From the NCBI GenBank assembly GCA_963977135.1, contig CAXBNN010000002.1:552292-616291 (forward strand): a stretch of DNA of 64,000 bases. The letters run 5' to 3'. The translations under genes and the position numbers were made by a program. Below, piece after piece: positions 19,068 through 28,348 of this stretch; the first letter of the stretch is position 1; every line of letters begins with the position of its first letter. Source of the stretch: UBA2040 sp963977135 (GTDB lineage: Bacteria > Bacteroidota > Bacteroidia > Flavobacteriales_D > Crocinitomicaceae). The notes beneath the pieces are model-generated. The model saw only the letters and a list, made by a program, of their open reading frames with translations. It had not been told where the DNA came from and searched no databases.

Positions 19068-19282
19068 AAAACGAAAATAAACAACTGCCACTGATTTGAC
19101 TATTTTACTAACATTTATTAAACATTACTGTTCATTTACACCGTTTAACCTTTGCTAATACCCAATAATAAATAGGCATAACCAAAGCTAGTGCGGCATA
19201 ATACAAACATAAGTCATTGGAAAATTTACTATTGATTAAGCATTACTCAACTTTTAAACGTTTCATTCGTTAATTTTACGAC

Positions 19283-20302
19283 ATGAATTTTTCCAAAAAT
19301 TACATCCGTCTTAATTGGATTTCTCTCGTACTAATTTATTTAGTAGTAATCGCCGGGAGCATCGTTCGAACTTCTGGAAGCGGAATGGGTTGCCCTGATT
19401 GGCCGAAGTGTTTTGGACAATGGGTTCCTCCAACTGATGAAGCACAGCTGCCCGAAAATTATCGTGATCCACTGCTTGAAAAACGGATTAAGAAAGCTGA
19501 AAAATTTACCCGTTTGCTGAATGCACTGGGCATGAATGAAACAGCTGAAAAATTAAAAAATGATCCACATCTTTTTACTGAAGAGCCATTCAACGCTCGT
19601 CGAACTTGGACAGAATATGGAAATCGATTAGTCGGTTTTCTAGCAGGCAACATAGTTCTTATCCTATTTCTATGGACTTTTCTTAGGTATAGAAAAAACA
19701 GAAAAATTCTGTTACTCGCTGCAATCAACGCAGTTCTAATGGCCTTCCAAGGATGGTTTGGTTCCATCGTTGTGGCTTCAAATTTAGTTCCTTGGACTAT
19801 TACCGTTCATTTGCTTGTGGCTCTTGTTATCATCGGAATTCAAATTTATATCATTCGAAAAGTGAGCGCAACTCAAAATCGGAATATTGCCATTTCTCGT
19901 TATTTGAAAATACTGCTTTTCGTAAGTTTAGTCATCACGGTTGGGCAAATGTTCCTCGGAACTCAAGTTCGAGAATACATAGATGCTTTGACACGTCAAG
20001 GATTTGGTCGAGAAACATGGTCGGAAAAATTAGGATTGATATTTTTCATTCACCGCAGTTTCTCATGGCTAGTTTTGATTCTTCTTGGCGTTTTAGCATA
20101 CATAAACGAAAAACAAAACAAAGAGTGGATTTTCCGTTGGGCCTTTGTCATACTGGCCATCGAGTTAACTTCGGGTGTCGTTTTAGCTTATTTTGACTTA
20201 CCGGGTTGGGTACAAGTTTCGCACCTTTTGTTTGCATCTATTATCCTCGGAATATTGTTTATGGCATTTCTTCGAGGAAAAATTTCAAATGAAAATGCGT
20301 AA
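19283..20302 (+). CDS. ctaA: Heme A synthase (COX15/CtaA)
   Basis: This 339-residue membrane protein oxidises the methyl group of heme O to the formyl group of heme A for aa3-type cytochrome oxidase. The N-terminal signature GSGMGCPDWPKCFGQWVPP sits at about residues 32-50, directly after the first membrane helix. Seven further hydrophobic helices follow, with conserved histidines in TITVHLLVA, FFIHRSFSWLVL and VQVSHLLFA that would bind heme. The loop after the signature (residues 50-105) is longer than in Bacillus CtaA, as in the COX15-type (type 2) enzymes of Bacteroidota and Proteobacteria. No cox genes are nearby in the window. Confidence 0.95.
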   Translation: MNFSKNYIRLNWISLVLIYLVVIAGSIVRTSGSGMGCPDWPKCFGQWVPPTDEAQLPENYRDPLLEKRIKKAEKFTRLLNALGMNETAEKLKNDPHLFTEEPFNARRTWTEYGNRLVGFLAGNIVLILFLWTFLRYRKNRKILLLAAINAVLMAFQGWFGSIVVASNLVPWTITVHLLVALVIIGIQIYIIRKVSATQNRNIAISRYLKILLFVSLVITVGQMFLGTQVREYIDALTRQGFGRETWSEKLGLIFFIHRSFSWLVLILLGVLAYINEKQNKEWIFRWAFVILAIELTSGVVLAYFDLPGWVQVSHLLFASIILGILFMAFLRGKISNENA

Positions 20303-20376
20303 TCCCTCGTAAAAAGTTGTAAAATTCAAAATCGGAATACTATATTTGCAGCCAGAAAAGCATGTAAATTGCTTTT

Positions 20377-20450
20377 GGTCCTATAGCTCAGTTGGTTAGA
20401 GCACCTGACTCATAATCAGGTGGTCCCTGGTTCGAGCCCAGGTGGGACCA
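20377..20450 (+). tRNA. tRNA with CAU anticodon (elongator Met or Ile2)
   Basis: The acceptor GGTCCTA pairs with TGGGACC, the D arm is GCTCAGTTGGTTAGAGC, the anticodon stem-loop is CCTGA-CTCATAA-TCAGG with anticodon CAT, and the T arm is CCTGG-TTCGAGC-CCAGG. CCA is not encoded (discriminator A at 20450 is followed by CAA). The 1:72 pair is intact and the GGG/CCC initiator stem is missing, so it is not the initiator. CAU tRNAs can be elongator methionine or, after lysidine modification, isoleucine for AUA; I cannot decide between them here. Confidence 0.93.
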
Positions 20451-20455
20451 CAACT

Positions 20456-20486
20456 AAAAAAAGCCTTCTATTGAAGGCTTTTTTTT
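20456..20486 (+). terminator. Bidirectional Rho-independent terminator
   Basis: The stem AAGCCTTC/GAAGGCTT with a four-base loop (20461-20480) is flanked by five A before and six more T after, so it can stop transcription in both directions: the tRNA from the left and the gene ending at 20503 from the right. Confidence 0.85.
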
Positions 20487-20502
20487 GTGGGAATCTAACA
20501 GG

Positions 20503-21759
20503 TCAATTTTCCTGAAAATAATTAAGTAAATAATTCTCTGTAAATAATGGATAGTTTAACGTTAGTGCCCTTTCATTAAATTGATTCACTAGCATTTTTT
20601 GTTCATTCTTGTTTCCGAGGTGATAACTTAAAATTAATTCAAAAAGTGTTATAACATACCTATAGCTGTATTTATGATCCCGCGCTACTTTGCTTAGAAT
20701 TTGCTTTGGTTTTTTCGGTGAATTATTAGAAATAGATTGTTGATAGATGAGGCTCATCAATTCAAAGTTATTCCTATGTTCTTCATGATAATATTCAAAA
20801 GTCATTTTATGACTCGATAAAATTTTTATGATATCTTTCATTAGTTGGAAATTTTTAGTCATTAAGGCTATGAAAATTGGTTCATAAAATAAATCGTATA
20901 AAATCTTATTGTCATCTGGTTTGTAATGTTTTAAAATTAATTGATTTAAGTCCTCAAATCGATAACCTGATGTTATTATTTTAATTGAATAAATACGACC
21001 TATAAGAATTGGATGTAATGTTGATTTATCCAATTCATTAAGATTTTCATATGTTACTTCATTTCCATTTAGATAGTTTTTTAATTGATAAATTGACTCC
21101 GAAAAAGCAGTCAAATGCAGTTCTTTTGATTTTTCCAAAACCAGCTGATTCCAATCACCATAATACCCATTGATGTTGTTATAATCAACATAAATACAAT
21201 AAACAAAATTTAGAAAATTTGGATATTGTAAAATTTCCGCACCAATTTCTGGATAATCCATCAATAAGCGGCCAATTGAATTACCAAAATGTAAAATTTC
21301 AGAATAGGTAAACTGATTATTCGTAAAAAATGTTGATTGAAAAAATTCCTTTAATAACGAAGTTTTTTTCGTGTAAATTAATTCTCTGCAAAATGAAATA
21401 ACAAAATCCAGTTTGGATTCGTTAGTAAAATCATTACTTTGAATATATTCTAATATATCATGTTGGTTCTTGCTAATATTTTGATATAATTTTTCCTTTT
21501 CAGTCCAATACACAAGACTTGGTGTGATTTTTATAAAATCCACGTAATTTTTATAACCATTAAAACGGGCTAATGTATTTAATGTGTTAATACTAGGTTT
21601 TACATATGCTACTAATCCAAACATTCTTCTTAAAGTGTTATAACTGATAAATTCATCTGTTTTCTCGAGAATTAAGTGCGATAGTACTTCACAATCACCT
21701 CTTCCTTTTAGTTCGAAACCAGCGTTTTTTAACGTTAGTTTTTTGAGCGTTTCAATCAT
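20503..21759 (-). CDS. Uncharacterised protein with possible N-terminal DNA-binding-like domain
   Basis: This 418-residue protein is not of a family I can name. Residues 1-80 (MIETLKKLTLKNAGFELKG, then EFISYNTLRRMFGLVAYVKP and NTLNTLARFNGYKNYVDFI) match a small helical module that recurs at the N-terminus of many Bacteroidota proteins and looks like a helix-turn-helix. The rest is all-helical, rich in Leu, Ile, Tyr and Asn, like a TPR-type or helical repeat array. There is no signal peptide or membrane segment. It is divergent from the MORN-like gene at 21863 with 103 bases between them. A regulatory role is only a guess. Confidence 0.65.
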   Translation of the reverse strand: MIETLKKLTLKNAGFELKGRGDCEVLSHLILEKTDEFISYNTLRRMFGLVAYVKPSINTLNTLARFNGYKNYVDFIKITPSLVYWTEKEKLYQNISKNQHDILEYIQSNDFTNESKLDFVISFCRELIYTKKTSLLKEFFQSTFFTNNQFTYSEILHFGNSIGRLLMDYPEIGAEILQYPNFLNFVYCIYVDYNNINGYYGDWNQLVLEKSKELHLTAFSESIYQLKNYLNGNEVTYENLNELDKSTLHPILIGRIYSIKIITSGYRFEDLNQLILKHYKPDDNKILYDLFYEPIFIALMTKNFQLMKDIIKILSSHKMTFEYYHEEHRNNFELMSLIYQQSISNNSPKKPKQILSKVARDHKYSYRYVITLFELILSYHLGNKNEQKMLVNQFNERALTLNYPLFTENYLLNYFQEN

Positions 21760-21862
21760 TGTCTAAATGTACTATTTGCGTACCATTTTTTGATATTTTA
21801 ATAACTAGAATTGCCTAATCAACATCAAAAGATACTCAGCTTAGATTTAAAACAAAGAAAAG

Positions 21863-23926
21863 ATGGTAATTAAACAATTGAACAAAATAAACAGATGCGC
21901 AGTTAAATATGATAGTTTAACTAGCAATCTGTTGTTAAAAACGACAAGTGTAAATAGAAGCTTTCGCAGACTTAGTATGAGCTCATTATTCTCCATGATT
22001 TCTATAATCAGTTATGGACAAACCTTGAAAACTTTCGATGGATTGTTTCCTAATGGAAAAAGTCAACAAGGGAATGCAACTTATAAATACTACGAAGATC
22101 CTGAAACAAGAGAGTACTTAAAACAGGGCCCTTTTAATTATAGTTTTGTGGGTAAAGGAGATTATGCAGGATTCAATCAAACAATCACAGGAAATTATAA
22201 CAAGGGCCTAAAAGACGGTACGTGGACATATAAAATTACAATGGTTGATTTTAATCTTGGTACTTATTACCATACGGGTACAATTACTTTGATATCAAAT
22301 TATAAAAATGGTTTAGCCGATGGAACTTGGACAGAGAAATATACTGATAAAGCACGTGAAAAGTATATTCAATATGGGCAATATTATTGGGGCGCTTATG
22401 AACCTACTCAAACGTTTACAACAATAATGAATTTTAAAGCAGGAATTATTGCAGGGAATGTAGATATAACAGATGTAAATTTTAGAGCGAGAGGAAGTTA
22501 TGACGATAAAGGCTATACAATTGGTACTTGGAAAATTGATTTAATTTCTAAGAATCAAAATCTTGAAATAACTTATAAGGATAATTACATGATTGATTTC
22601 ACTGGCCGAAATGCAGCGGGTGAAATATTAGACGGATCGACAGCTCTTTACCCGAAAGAAGCAGCAGAAGATTTCAAAAGATATTCAGATGTAAAAGCAA
22701 TGACGTTAGAGCAACGTGAAGAAGCTGGATTTGATTTGGAATTGTATTGTGGCAATAAAAATGTTGCGACAAAATACATTAATGAATACTATGAAAACAT
22801 GATGTCGAATGACTGGTTCTTGTATGAATATACAAAAGGTGATTTAACATATAATTATTCAATTCCTGGTGGATGTAATGTTGTTGTTCAAAAAGTTACA
22901 TTTGATAAAATGAATAAATCGGATCATTATGAGTATATCCGTGCGGAGGAAGCCTATAATGCTGGTAGATTTATTGACGCAGCAGATCAATATTTTTGGT
23001 TTAAAGAAAATTTAAAATCTGCTTATATTACAAAAAAGTTTAGAAAATCGGAATTGATTGATTTAGATAGGAAAATATTAATTTCCTTAAAGAAAGCCGA
23101 TTCACTTAGTAAAATTTATATAGCTGAAAGCGATTTCAGTAAATATAAAAATGTATTTTCTTCGAGGCCTTTAATAAACCCTATAGATTTTACGAAATTA
23201 TCGTTGACAGAACATGAACGAATTTCTAATATGAATGAAAGCGAATCGAGGAAATTGAAAAATGGATTTTCTTCTTTCAATTATAATACATCGAAGTCTC
23301 TTGCTTTAACCGATTTTAACCTAATTTCTGAATTGTTCAATTATGATTTTGGCACAGACTTGAATAATATATTTACAATAATTGAAAGTCAAAACGAAAT
23401 ATATTACAGACCTTTTGAAGAATATGTATGGGAGTATCTAGAGAAATACTATTATTTCTGGAAACTTGAAACGGAAAAGTGTTTTACTCAAAAATATAAT
23501 AGTCTTGAAATTTCAACAGGAAAAAGTAATAATGGGAGCTCAATTACTTTTTACTCTTGCAATGAAGATGAATTGAAAACAGTATTATTAGATAGAGGGA
23601 AAACTTATGTCGATACTCTAAAGACAGTTCTGAAACTGGTTCAAGATTTTGAATTGAAAGTAAATAAAATAGAAACTCTTAACATTGAGAATAGTACAAA
23701 ACTGTTATATGTTACATACTTGCCTTTCTTAGAAGCGTTTAAAAAGATTTATTCCGAATCGAGTGAAATAATTGAAAAACTTGAAATATTGACAACAATT
23801 AATTCGTCTTTGGATAAAATAATCGCTCACTACTCAGCAGAACCAAAGGCAATCGATAAATTACTAAAGAAAGCGGTTACGAAAGAAGAACAAGCTGCAA
23901 TACTTTTTCAATACACCAAAAAATAA
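21863..23926 (+). CDS. Uncharacterised exported protein with MORN-like repeats
   Basis: The protein has 687 residues from the ATG at 21863. An in-frame ATG at 21977 would instead give a short signal-peptide-like start (MSSLFSMISIISYGQ), so the true start is unsure. The mature N-terminal third carries variant MORN-type repeats (GNYNKGLKDGTWTYK, SNYKNGLADGTWTEKY, then IGTWKIDL), as in YwqK-type proteins. The C-terminal two thirds are acidic, helical and Lys/Glu/Tyr-rich with no motif I recognise. The codon use is AT-rich like the divergent neighbour at 20503, which suggests the two were acquired or kept together. Confidence 0.65.
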   Translation: MVIKQLNKINRCAVKYDSLTSNLLLKTTSVNRSFRRLSMSSLFSMISIISYGQTLKTFDGLFPNGKSQQGNATYKYYEDPETREYLKQGPFNYSFVGKGDYAGFNQTITGNYNKGLKDGTWTYKITMVDFNLGTYYHTGTITLISNYKNGLADGTWTEKYTDKAREKYIQYGQYYWGAYEPTQTFTTIMNFKAGIIAGNVDITDVNFRARGSYDDKGYTIGTWKIDLISKNQNLEITYKDNYMIDFTGRNAAGEILDGSTALYPKEAAEDFKRYSDVKAMTLEQREEAGFDLELYCGNKNVATKYINEYYENMMSNDWFLYEYTKGDLTYNYSIPGGCNVVVQKVTFDKMNKSDHYEYIRAEEAYNAGRFIDAADQYFWFKENLKSAYITKKFRKSELIDLDRKILISLKKADSLSKIYIAESDFSKYKNVFSSRPLINPIDFTKLSLTEHERISNMNESESRKLKNGFSSFNYNTSKSLALTDFNLISELFNYDFGTDLNNIFTIIESQNEIYYRPFEEYVWEYLEKYYYFWKLETEKCFTQKYNSLEISTGKSNNGSSITFYSCNEDELKTVLLDRGKTYVDTLKTVLKLVQDFELKVNKIETLNIENSTKLLYVTYLPFLEAFKKIYSESSEIIEKLEILTTINSSLDKIIAHYSAEPKAIDKLLKKAVTKEEQAAILFQYTKK

Positions 23927-23961
23927 CTGAGCAATTAAAAATCATATATTTCAATATTAAA

Positions 23962-23990
23962 CCCAACTTTAATTGAAGTTGGGCTTATAT
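23962..23990 (+). terminator. Possible terminator hairpin
   Basis: The 8-bp stem CCCAACTT/AAGTTGGG (23962-23983) with a six-base loop lies 35 bases after the stop of the MORN-like gene. The tail (CTTATATTC) is only weakly T-rich, so confidence is limited. Confidence 0.5.
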
Positions 23991-24067
23991 TCCTTTCCTC
24001 GAATATTTTCAAACGATTTAATATCCTCGCTCAGTTGGTTCGATAGTTCAGACCTATCGCCCACAGA

Positions 24068-24101
24068 AAAAAAGCCTTGCATATCTGCAAGGCTTTTTTT
24101 A
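24068..24101. terminator. Bidirectional Rho-independent terminator
   Basis: The 9-bp perfect stem AGCCTTGCA/TGCAAGGCT (24074-24095) with loop TATC has seven A on its left and seven T on its right. It can end both the rightward transcript and the bestrophin transcript that stops at 24116. Confidence 0.85.
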
Positions 24102-24115
24102 TATCATCGATTAAT

Positions 24116-25165
24116 CTACATCTCAACATCATAAACATTCTCAAAGGCTTTCGGAATGTTGTTTGTGTCTTCGTCTATGATTTGCAGAATATCGCGGGTA
24201 ATGCCTCTGGCGATATTGGAAATCGGAACATCATTTGGAGAGCCTTCGAATGGATTTTCTCCTGCTAATCCGATGCGCAACATGGTGTTGAATACCCAGA
24301 TTACCGCAACCGTAAATGGAATGTTTAACCAAACGAATATTTCTCCGACAATTGGATTTTTCACTGCCACGTCCACTCCTAACGCAGCGAAGGTTGGAAT
24401 AATAGCTAATGGTAACAACCACATAAAGATGTGCACAAAATGGTAACTAAGACTCGCGTATTGTTTAGGATAAGGAAAATTTTTAATCCGCTCAGATTGA
24501 CCTTGTAGTGTTGTCATTTCCGCCAACATTTGCTGTAAATTGAGCAAACTGAAATCCCACAGTTTCTTTTCATCCGTTAGTTTGCGTAAATGCTGAGACT
24601 GTAGACTGATAATTGCATTTGGTTTATTGTCTTTCGACATGACTTTGATAAATTCTTCTTCCGACAGATAAGGTTTCAACTCGTCTTCTAGTGTTGTTTC
24701 GTATTCCGGAACATGGTAATCAAAGGATTTGGTTCTATGTTTATTATCGTAATACGATTCCCAGCCTTTTCGTGCGCGCATGGCATAGCGCAGTGCGGTT
24801 AGCCAAGCAATGTGTCTATTGGTGATGGTTCGAACCGTTTCTGTTTCATCTTTACTAGCTTCCGTTCGGTGCATATAAAAACTATCGCGAACGGTAATGG
24901 TAAAGGAACGAGAGGCATTCACTATTCCACCCCAAATTTTCCGCGCCTCCCAAATTCTATCGTATGCTGCATTGTTTTGAAAACCAACCATGAAGGCAAC
25001 CGCTGTGCCAATGATACCAATTGGTGCAAAAGGAAGTTGTAACCATTTTAAATCTAAAACTTCGTATAAAACAGTATAAAGTGTTGCTAAGATTATAAAG
25101 AAAATCAGTTCTCGCTGAGTCCAACGAATCATGGCTTTCATTCCGTAACGTTTCTGTACGTACAT
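24116..25165 (-). CDS. Bestrophin family ion channel
   Basis: This 349-residue membrane protein has a bestrophin core: an N-terminal RELIFFIILATLYTVLYEVL helix, LPFAPIGIIGTAVAFMVGFQNNAAYDRIWEARKIWGGIV at about residues 43-81 with the conserved NNAAYDRWWE-like motif (here DRIWE), and the C-terminal pair of helices LPLAIIPTFAALGV and NIPFTVAVIWVFNTM followed by ENPFEGSPNDVPIS near 305. Bacterial bestrophins are pentameric channels, mostly cation- or anion-selective. It is transcribed alone with terminators on both sides. Confidence 0.9.
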   Translation of the reverse strand: MYVQKRYGMKAMIRWTQRELIFFIILATLYTVLYEVLDLKWLQLPFAPIGIIGTAVAFMVGFQNNAAYDRIWEARKIWGGIVNASRSFTITVRDSFYMHRTEASKDETETVRTITNRHIAWLTALRYAMRARKGWESYYDNKHRTKSFDYHVPEYETTLEDELKPYLSEEEFIKVMSKDNKPNAIISLQSQHLRKLTDEKKLWDFSLLNLQQMLAEMTTLQGQSERIKNFPYPKQYASLSYHFVHIFMWLLPLAIIPTFAALGVDVAVKNPIVGEIFVWLNIPFTVAVIWVFNTMLRIGLAGENPFEGSPNDVPISNIARGITRDILQIIDEDTNNIPKAFENVYDVEM

Positions 25166-25215
25166 ACTTTTTATTTCTAAAAATAGGAATTGTTCTCCTA
25201 AATTGAATAATTCAC

Positions 25216-25245
25216 AAAAAAAAAGCCCGCAGACTCCTGCAGGCT
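25216..25245 (-). terminator. Rho-independent terminator after the DUF4382 gene
   Basis: Read on the minus strand, a stem AGCC-GCAG type with one internal mismatch (25224-25245) is followed by a run of nine T (25224-25216). It lies 23 bases after the stop at 25268. Confidence 0.75.
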
Positions 25246-25267
25246 TTCAAAATATTATTGGTTTTTA

Positions 25268-25798
25268 TTATAACTGATTAACAGCCTCCAATTTAAGAAC
25301 TGGCTTTAAATTATAACCACCATTGCCTTTTTTAACTACAGATTTCTCTGCATCAAAATCAAGAATAATTTCATACAATTCATTTGGTGCAAAATTTGTC
25401 TTTACGTTTATTTTCAACCCAGATTGCTGTGCACTAGGTGTATCTAAATCGTGAATGATGCTATCCACCATTACCGTATTATTTGGACCCAAAATCATTC
25501 TGAATTGAGTCATTTGGCCTGCTGGCAAAACACCTTGATTCACCAATGAAGCACTTACATCATTTTGAAGAGTTAGAAGATCATAAATACCTGCATTGGT
25601 TGGTAATGAAACCCACCCACCGTTTTGGGTATGAACTTCTACTTGCTGAACATCAACATTGACTTGCTGGAAATCGCCAGGTGCATCAATCATTCGAATG
25701 TTGAGTTTTGCATTGCCTTTGGTTTTCTTTGTGCAAGAATAAGATACGATGCTTATTAGGGAGAGACTAATAAAGGAAATAAAGAGTATTTTTTTCAT
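25268..25798 (-). CDS. DUF4382 domain lipoprotein
   Basis: This 176-residue protein has a lipoprotein signal peptide with the acceptor Cys at 22 (ISIVSYSC). The domain begins GNAKLNIRMIDAPGDFQQVNV and contains VEVHTQNGGWVSL, IYDLLTLQNDVSASLVN and PAGQMTQFRMILG, which is the DUF4382 order. The function of this family is unknown; its members are cell-surface or periplasmic beta-rich domains in many bacteria. It is divergent from the T9SS protein at 25977, with about 180 bases between them. Confidence 0.85.
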   Translation of the reverse strand: MKKILFISFISLSLISIVSYSCTKKTKGNAKLNIRMIDAPGDFQQVNVDVQQVEVHTQNGGWVSLPTNAGIYDLLTLQNDVSASLVNQGVLPAGQMTQFRMILGPNNTVMVDSIIHDLDTPSAQQSGLKINVKTNFAPNELYEIILDFDAEKSVVKKGNGGYNLKPVLKLEAVNQL

Positions 25799-25976
25799 AA
25801 CTATTTGATTTTAAATATATCCAAAGATAAGCTTGCAAAGTCATTAAATGAAAATTATAGATGCAAAAGTTGTTAAGAGATAACTTTACGTAATGTTCAA
25901 AACATTGAAAATAACCTTATAGTATTTTGTACAATAAGTTTTATTTTATAACTTGGTTAAATAAAAACGAGAAACT

Positions 25977-26765
25977 ATGAAAAAAATTTGCCTTTTATTT
26001 GGACTTCTGGGTCTATCAAGCTTAAGCTTTTCTCAAAACTCACCTGTGGATTTTGAAGCAGGAGGTTTTGGGGCGAATTGGACCTGGACATGTTTTGAAA
26101 ATGACGACAATCCTCCTTTGGAAATAGTCAACAATCCTGATCCAACGGGTTTAAATCCATCTTCGAAAGTGGCAAAGTTTACTGCTCGACAAACTGGAAA
26201 TCCTTGGGCTGGGTGTGAAACTATGCACGGGTCAGATATTGGCACATTCAATATTACTTCTTCAAATGCAATCATTCGAATCATGGTATGGAAAACGAAG
26301 GTTAGCGACGTTGGAATCAAATTGGTTACCAGTACATCTGCCTCTTTGGGCGAAATTAAGGTTGCCAATACACTTATCAATCAATGGGAACAATTGACAT
26401 TCGACTTTTCTGCTCACATTGGTGGTATGACGTATGATCAGTTGGTGGTTTTTCCTGATTTTATTGCTCGACCTGCAGACGACATCATTTATTTCGACAA
26501 TATTTTTGGCGCAGCCGCTTTTTTGGGTCAAGATGAAATGAATCAAGATGTATTGTCTATTTACCCGAATCCAACTAATGGTCTGTTTTCAGTTAAATCT
26601 GATAACCAAATTGATAATTTGAAAGTATTCAATATAGAAGGCAAACTAATTATAGAACAAGAAAATTCAAATACTATTGACTTGACGTCTTTTCAAAATG
26701 GAATCTACTTTGTGGAAACTCAGATTGGCATGATGGTTCAACGAGAAAAAATTATCAAACAGTAA
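25977..26765 (+). CDS. Secreted protein with T9SS type A sorting domain
   Basis: This 262-residue protein has a signal peptide (MKKICLLFGLLGLSSLSFSQ), a beta-rich middle of about 150 residues (SPVDFEAGGFGANWTWTCFEN, SKVAKFTARQ, LVVFPDFIARPADDIIYFDNIF), which resembles the carbohydrate-binding-like jelly-roll domains of Bacteroidota exoproteins, and a type A sorting tail (LSIYPNPTNGLFSVKS to MVQREKIIKQ). No catalytic residues are evident. It could be a glycan- or surface-binding protein. A terminator follows at 26799. Confidence 0.85.
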   Translation: MKKICLLFGLLGLSSLSFSQNSPVDFEAGGFGANWTWTCFENDDNPPLEIVNNPDPTGLNPSSKVAKFTARQTGNPWAGCETMHGSDIGTFNITSSNAIIRIMVWKTKVSDVGIKLVTSTSASLGEIKVANTLINQWEQLTFDFSAHIGGMTYDQLVVFPDFIARPADDIIYFDNIFGAAAFLGQDEMNQDVLSIYPNPTNGLFSVKSDNQIDNLKVFNIEGKLIIEQENSNTIDLTSFQNGIYFVETQIGMMVQREKIIKQ

Positions 26766-26798
26766 ATCAGCTTATTTCTAGATTTAAATCGACAAAGT

Positions 26799-26836
26799 AA
26801 CGTCATCCTGAAATAGTTGGATGGCGTTATTTTTTT
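26799..26836 (+). terminator. Rho-independent terminator between convergent genes
   Basis: The 10-bp stem AACGTCATCC/GGATGGCGTT with one G:T pair and a 10-base loop (26799-26828) is followed by seven T (26830-26836). The right arm overlaps the stop codon of the convergent response regulator gene. Confidence 0.85.
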
Positions 26837-27495
26837 AATTCACTAAACAAATCGTGCTTCAATACGAAAAGCACCAAACCGGTTTTGGATTTGATTCCCC
26901 ATTTATCAAATAACGATTCCCTGTAACCATCTACGGTTCTTGCGGTAACTTTCATGCGGTCAGCTATTTGTTCGTAGGTGAATTCCTTTTCGTCGCAAAC
27001 AAGCATTAAAAACTCTCGTTCCCTATCCGTCAAGTTTTGAAGGATGATTTCTTGCTCTGTTTGGTGTGGTTTAGTAGCGTCTTTTGTTAGCGACAAAGTG
27101 AGAAATTCGTTGTGATAATAACCTCCGCCAATAATCGTATCAATTGCATTTTTCAATTCGGCAGCCTTGCAATTTTTCATTAAAAAACCTTTGACTCCGT
27201 TGCGGAACAAACGAATAATCGTGGATTCATCGCTGTTGAGTGTTAGAATTAGAATCGGGACATTAAAACCTGTTTTTTGCAATTTTTCGACCAATTCGTC
27301 ACCGTTCATTCCTGGCATGTTCAAATCCATCAGAATTAGGTCTGGCGACGTTTCGAATGGCAGATCATCGGAAAATGCTATGGCTGAATCATATTCTGAA
27401 ACTACATTATACGGACCCAATTTATGAATAAGCTCTTTCAAACCACTTCGAACAATAACGTGATCATCAACTAAAACCAAAGATTTCTTTTCCAT
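26827..27495 (-). CDS. NarL/FixJ-type response regulator
   Basis: This 222-residue protein has an N-terminal receiver domain with the acidic pair Asp10/Asp11, phosphoacceptor Asp57 in LILMDLNMPGMNG, Thr near 85 (ILILTLNSDES) and Lys near 107 (GFLMKNCKAAELKNAI). A C-terminal LuxR-type HTH starts LQNLTDREREFLMLV near residue 149 and includes EQIADRMKVTARTVDGYRES. It is 10 bases downstream of the histidine kinase gene, so they form a two-component pair. The target genes are not shown; the membrane protein and unknown gene upstream in the same direction are candidates. Confidence 0.93.
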   Translation of the reverse strand: MEKKSLVLVDDHVIVRSGLKELIHKLGPYNVVSEYDSAIAFSDDLPFETSPDLILMDLNMPGMNGDELVEKLQKTGFNVPILILTLNSDESTIIRLFRNGVKGFLMKNCKAAELKNAIDTIIGGGYYHNEFLTLSLTKDATKPHQTEQEIILQNLTDREREFLMLVCDEKEFTYEQIADRMKVTARTVDGYRESLFDKWGIKSKTGLVLFVLKHDLFSELKK

Positions 27496-27505
27496 GTGCT
27501 AATTT

Positions 27506-28282
27506 CTATATACCCGTTGTTTGATTCTTTTTCAAAAATGTTCTTGTTCCTTCGCCTATTTTTGAAGAAATCTCGCAATTCAAATTGGCCAATTTTGCTC
27601 TTTTTTTTATGTTTCGCAAACCAGAAATATCGTTGTTTTCTATCTTCTCAGAATAATCAAAACCTTTTCCGTCATCTTGAATTTCCAAACAGAAATCTGT
27701 CAATTTAAGATTCACTTTAATTGTTTTCGCTGCTGAATGTTTCAAGGCATTTTGCATTACTTCCTGAAAAATCCGAAAGACTATCAATTCTTGATCTTTC
27801 TCTAAATCTGATTTTTCTCCTTCTACCTCTAATTCAATTTTGAATCTGCGCAATGCATTCAATCGTTCAACTTCTACTTGAACTGCTGCAAGCAAACCAC
27901 TATCTCCAATGAAATCTGTATTCATCGATTTTCCAAGTAATCTCAACTGCTGTGTTACTTCACTTAAATACGTTTCCAGAGATTCAAATTTCTTTTCATT
28001 GTCAGGAAAATCAAACTTCTGGTTTTCTATTTCAATGTGCATGGCTGTGAGCAATTGACCCACATTGTCGTGTAATTCATTTGAAAACTGCGCCATTAAA
28101 TCTTCGCTAACTTCAGATTCCATTTGCCGGATTTCTTTTTCAAAATTCAACTTCGTTTCTGCCAAAACAACTTCTTGTTCCGCGCGTTGCCGATTTGCCA
28201 AAACAAAGGTGATGACGATTCCCGCTATCAAAAGCAAGATTAGTAAGGTTCCGGCTACTATGCTTAAAACGATTTCATTCAT
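27506..28282 (-). CDS. HisKA_3-type sensor histidine kinase
   Basis: This 258-residue protein has one N-terminal membrane segment (IVLSIVAGTLLILLLIAGIV, residues 4-23) with no periplasmic sensor domain. The dimerisation box holds His71 in FSNELHDNVGQLL, the N box is QNALKHSAAKTI, and the G box is DDGKGFD with GLRNIKKRAKLA. The ending IGEGTRTFLKKN is the end of the ATP-binding fold. With almost no extracellular part, the signal may come from the membrane or from the neighbouring 7-TM protein. It pairs with the response regulator 10 bases downstream. Confidence 0.92.
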   Translation of the reverse strand: MNEIVLSIVAGTLLILLLIAGIVITFVLANRQRAEQEVVLAETKLNFEKEIRQMESEVSEDLMAQFSNELHDNVGQLLTAMHIEIENQKFDFPDNEKKFESLETYLSEVTQQLRLLGKSMNTDFIGDSGLLAAVQVEVERLNALRRFKIELEVEGEKSDLEKDQELIVFRIFQEVMQNALKHSAAKTIKVNLKLTDFCLEIQDDGKGFDYSEKIENNDISGLRNIKKRAKLANLNCEISSKIGEGTRTFLKKNQTTGI

Positions 28283-28348
28283 CAGTTCGACAATTCATAC
28301 CAAAGTTAAAAGAATTGAGAAATTTCCTTTCAGAAGACTCAATAACTA

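Noticed and set aside
19092..19282. Short hydrophobic minus-strand frame (LCLYYAALALVMPIYYW) before ctaA
   Set aside because: It has no usable start codon and ends soon; it may be a gene remnant but the evidence is too weak.
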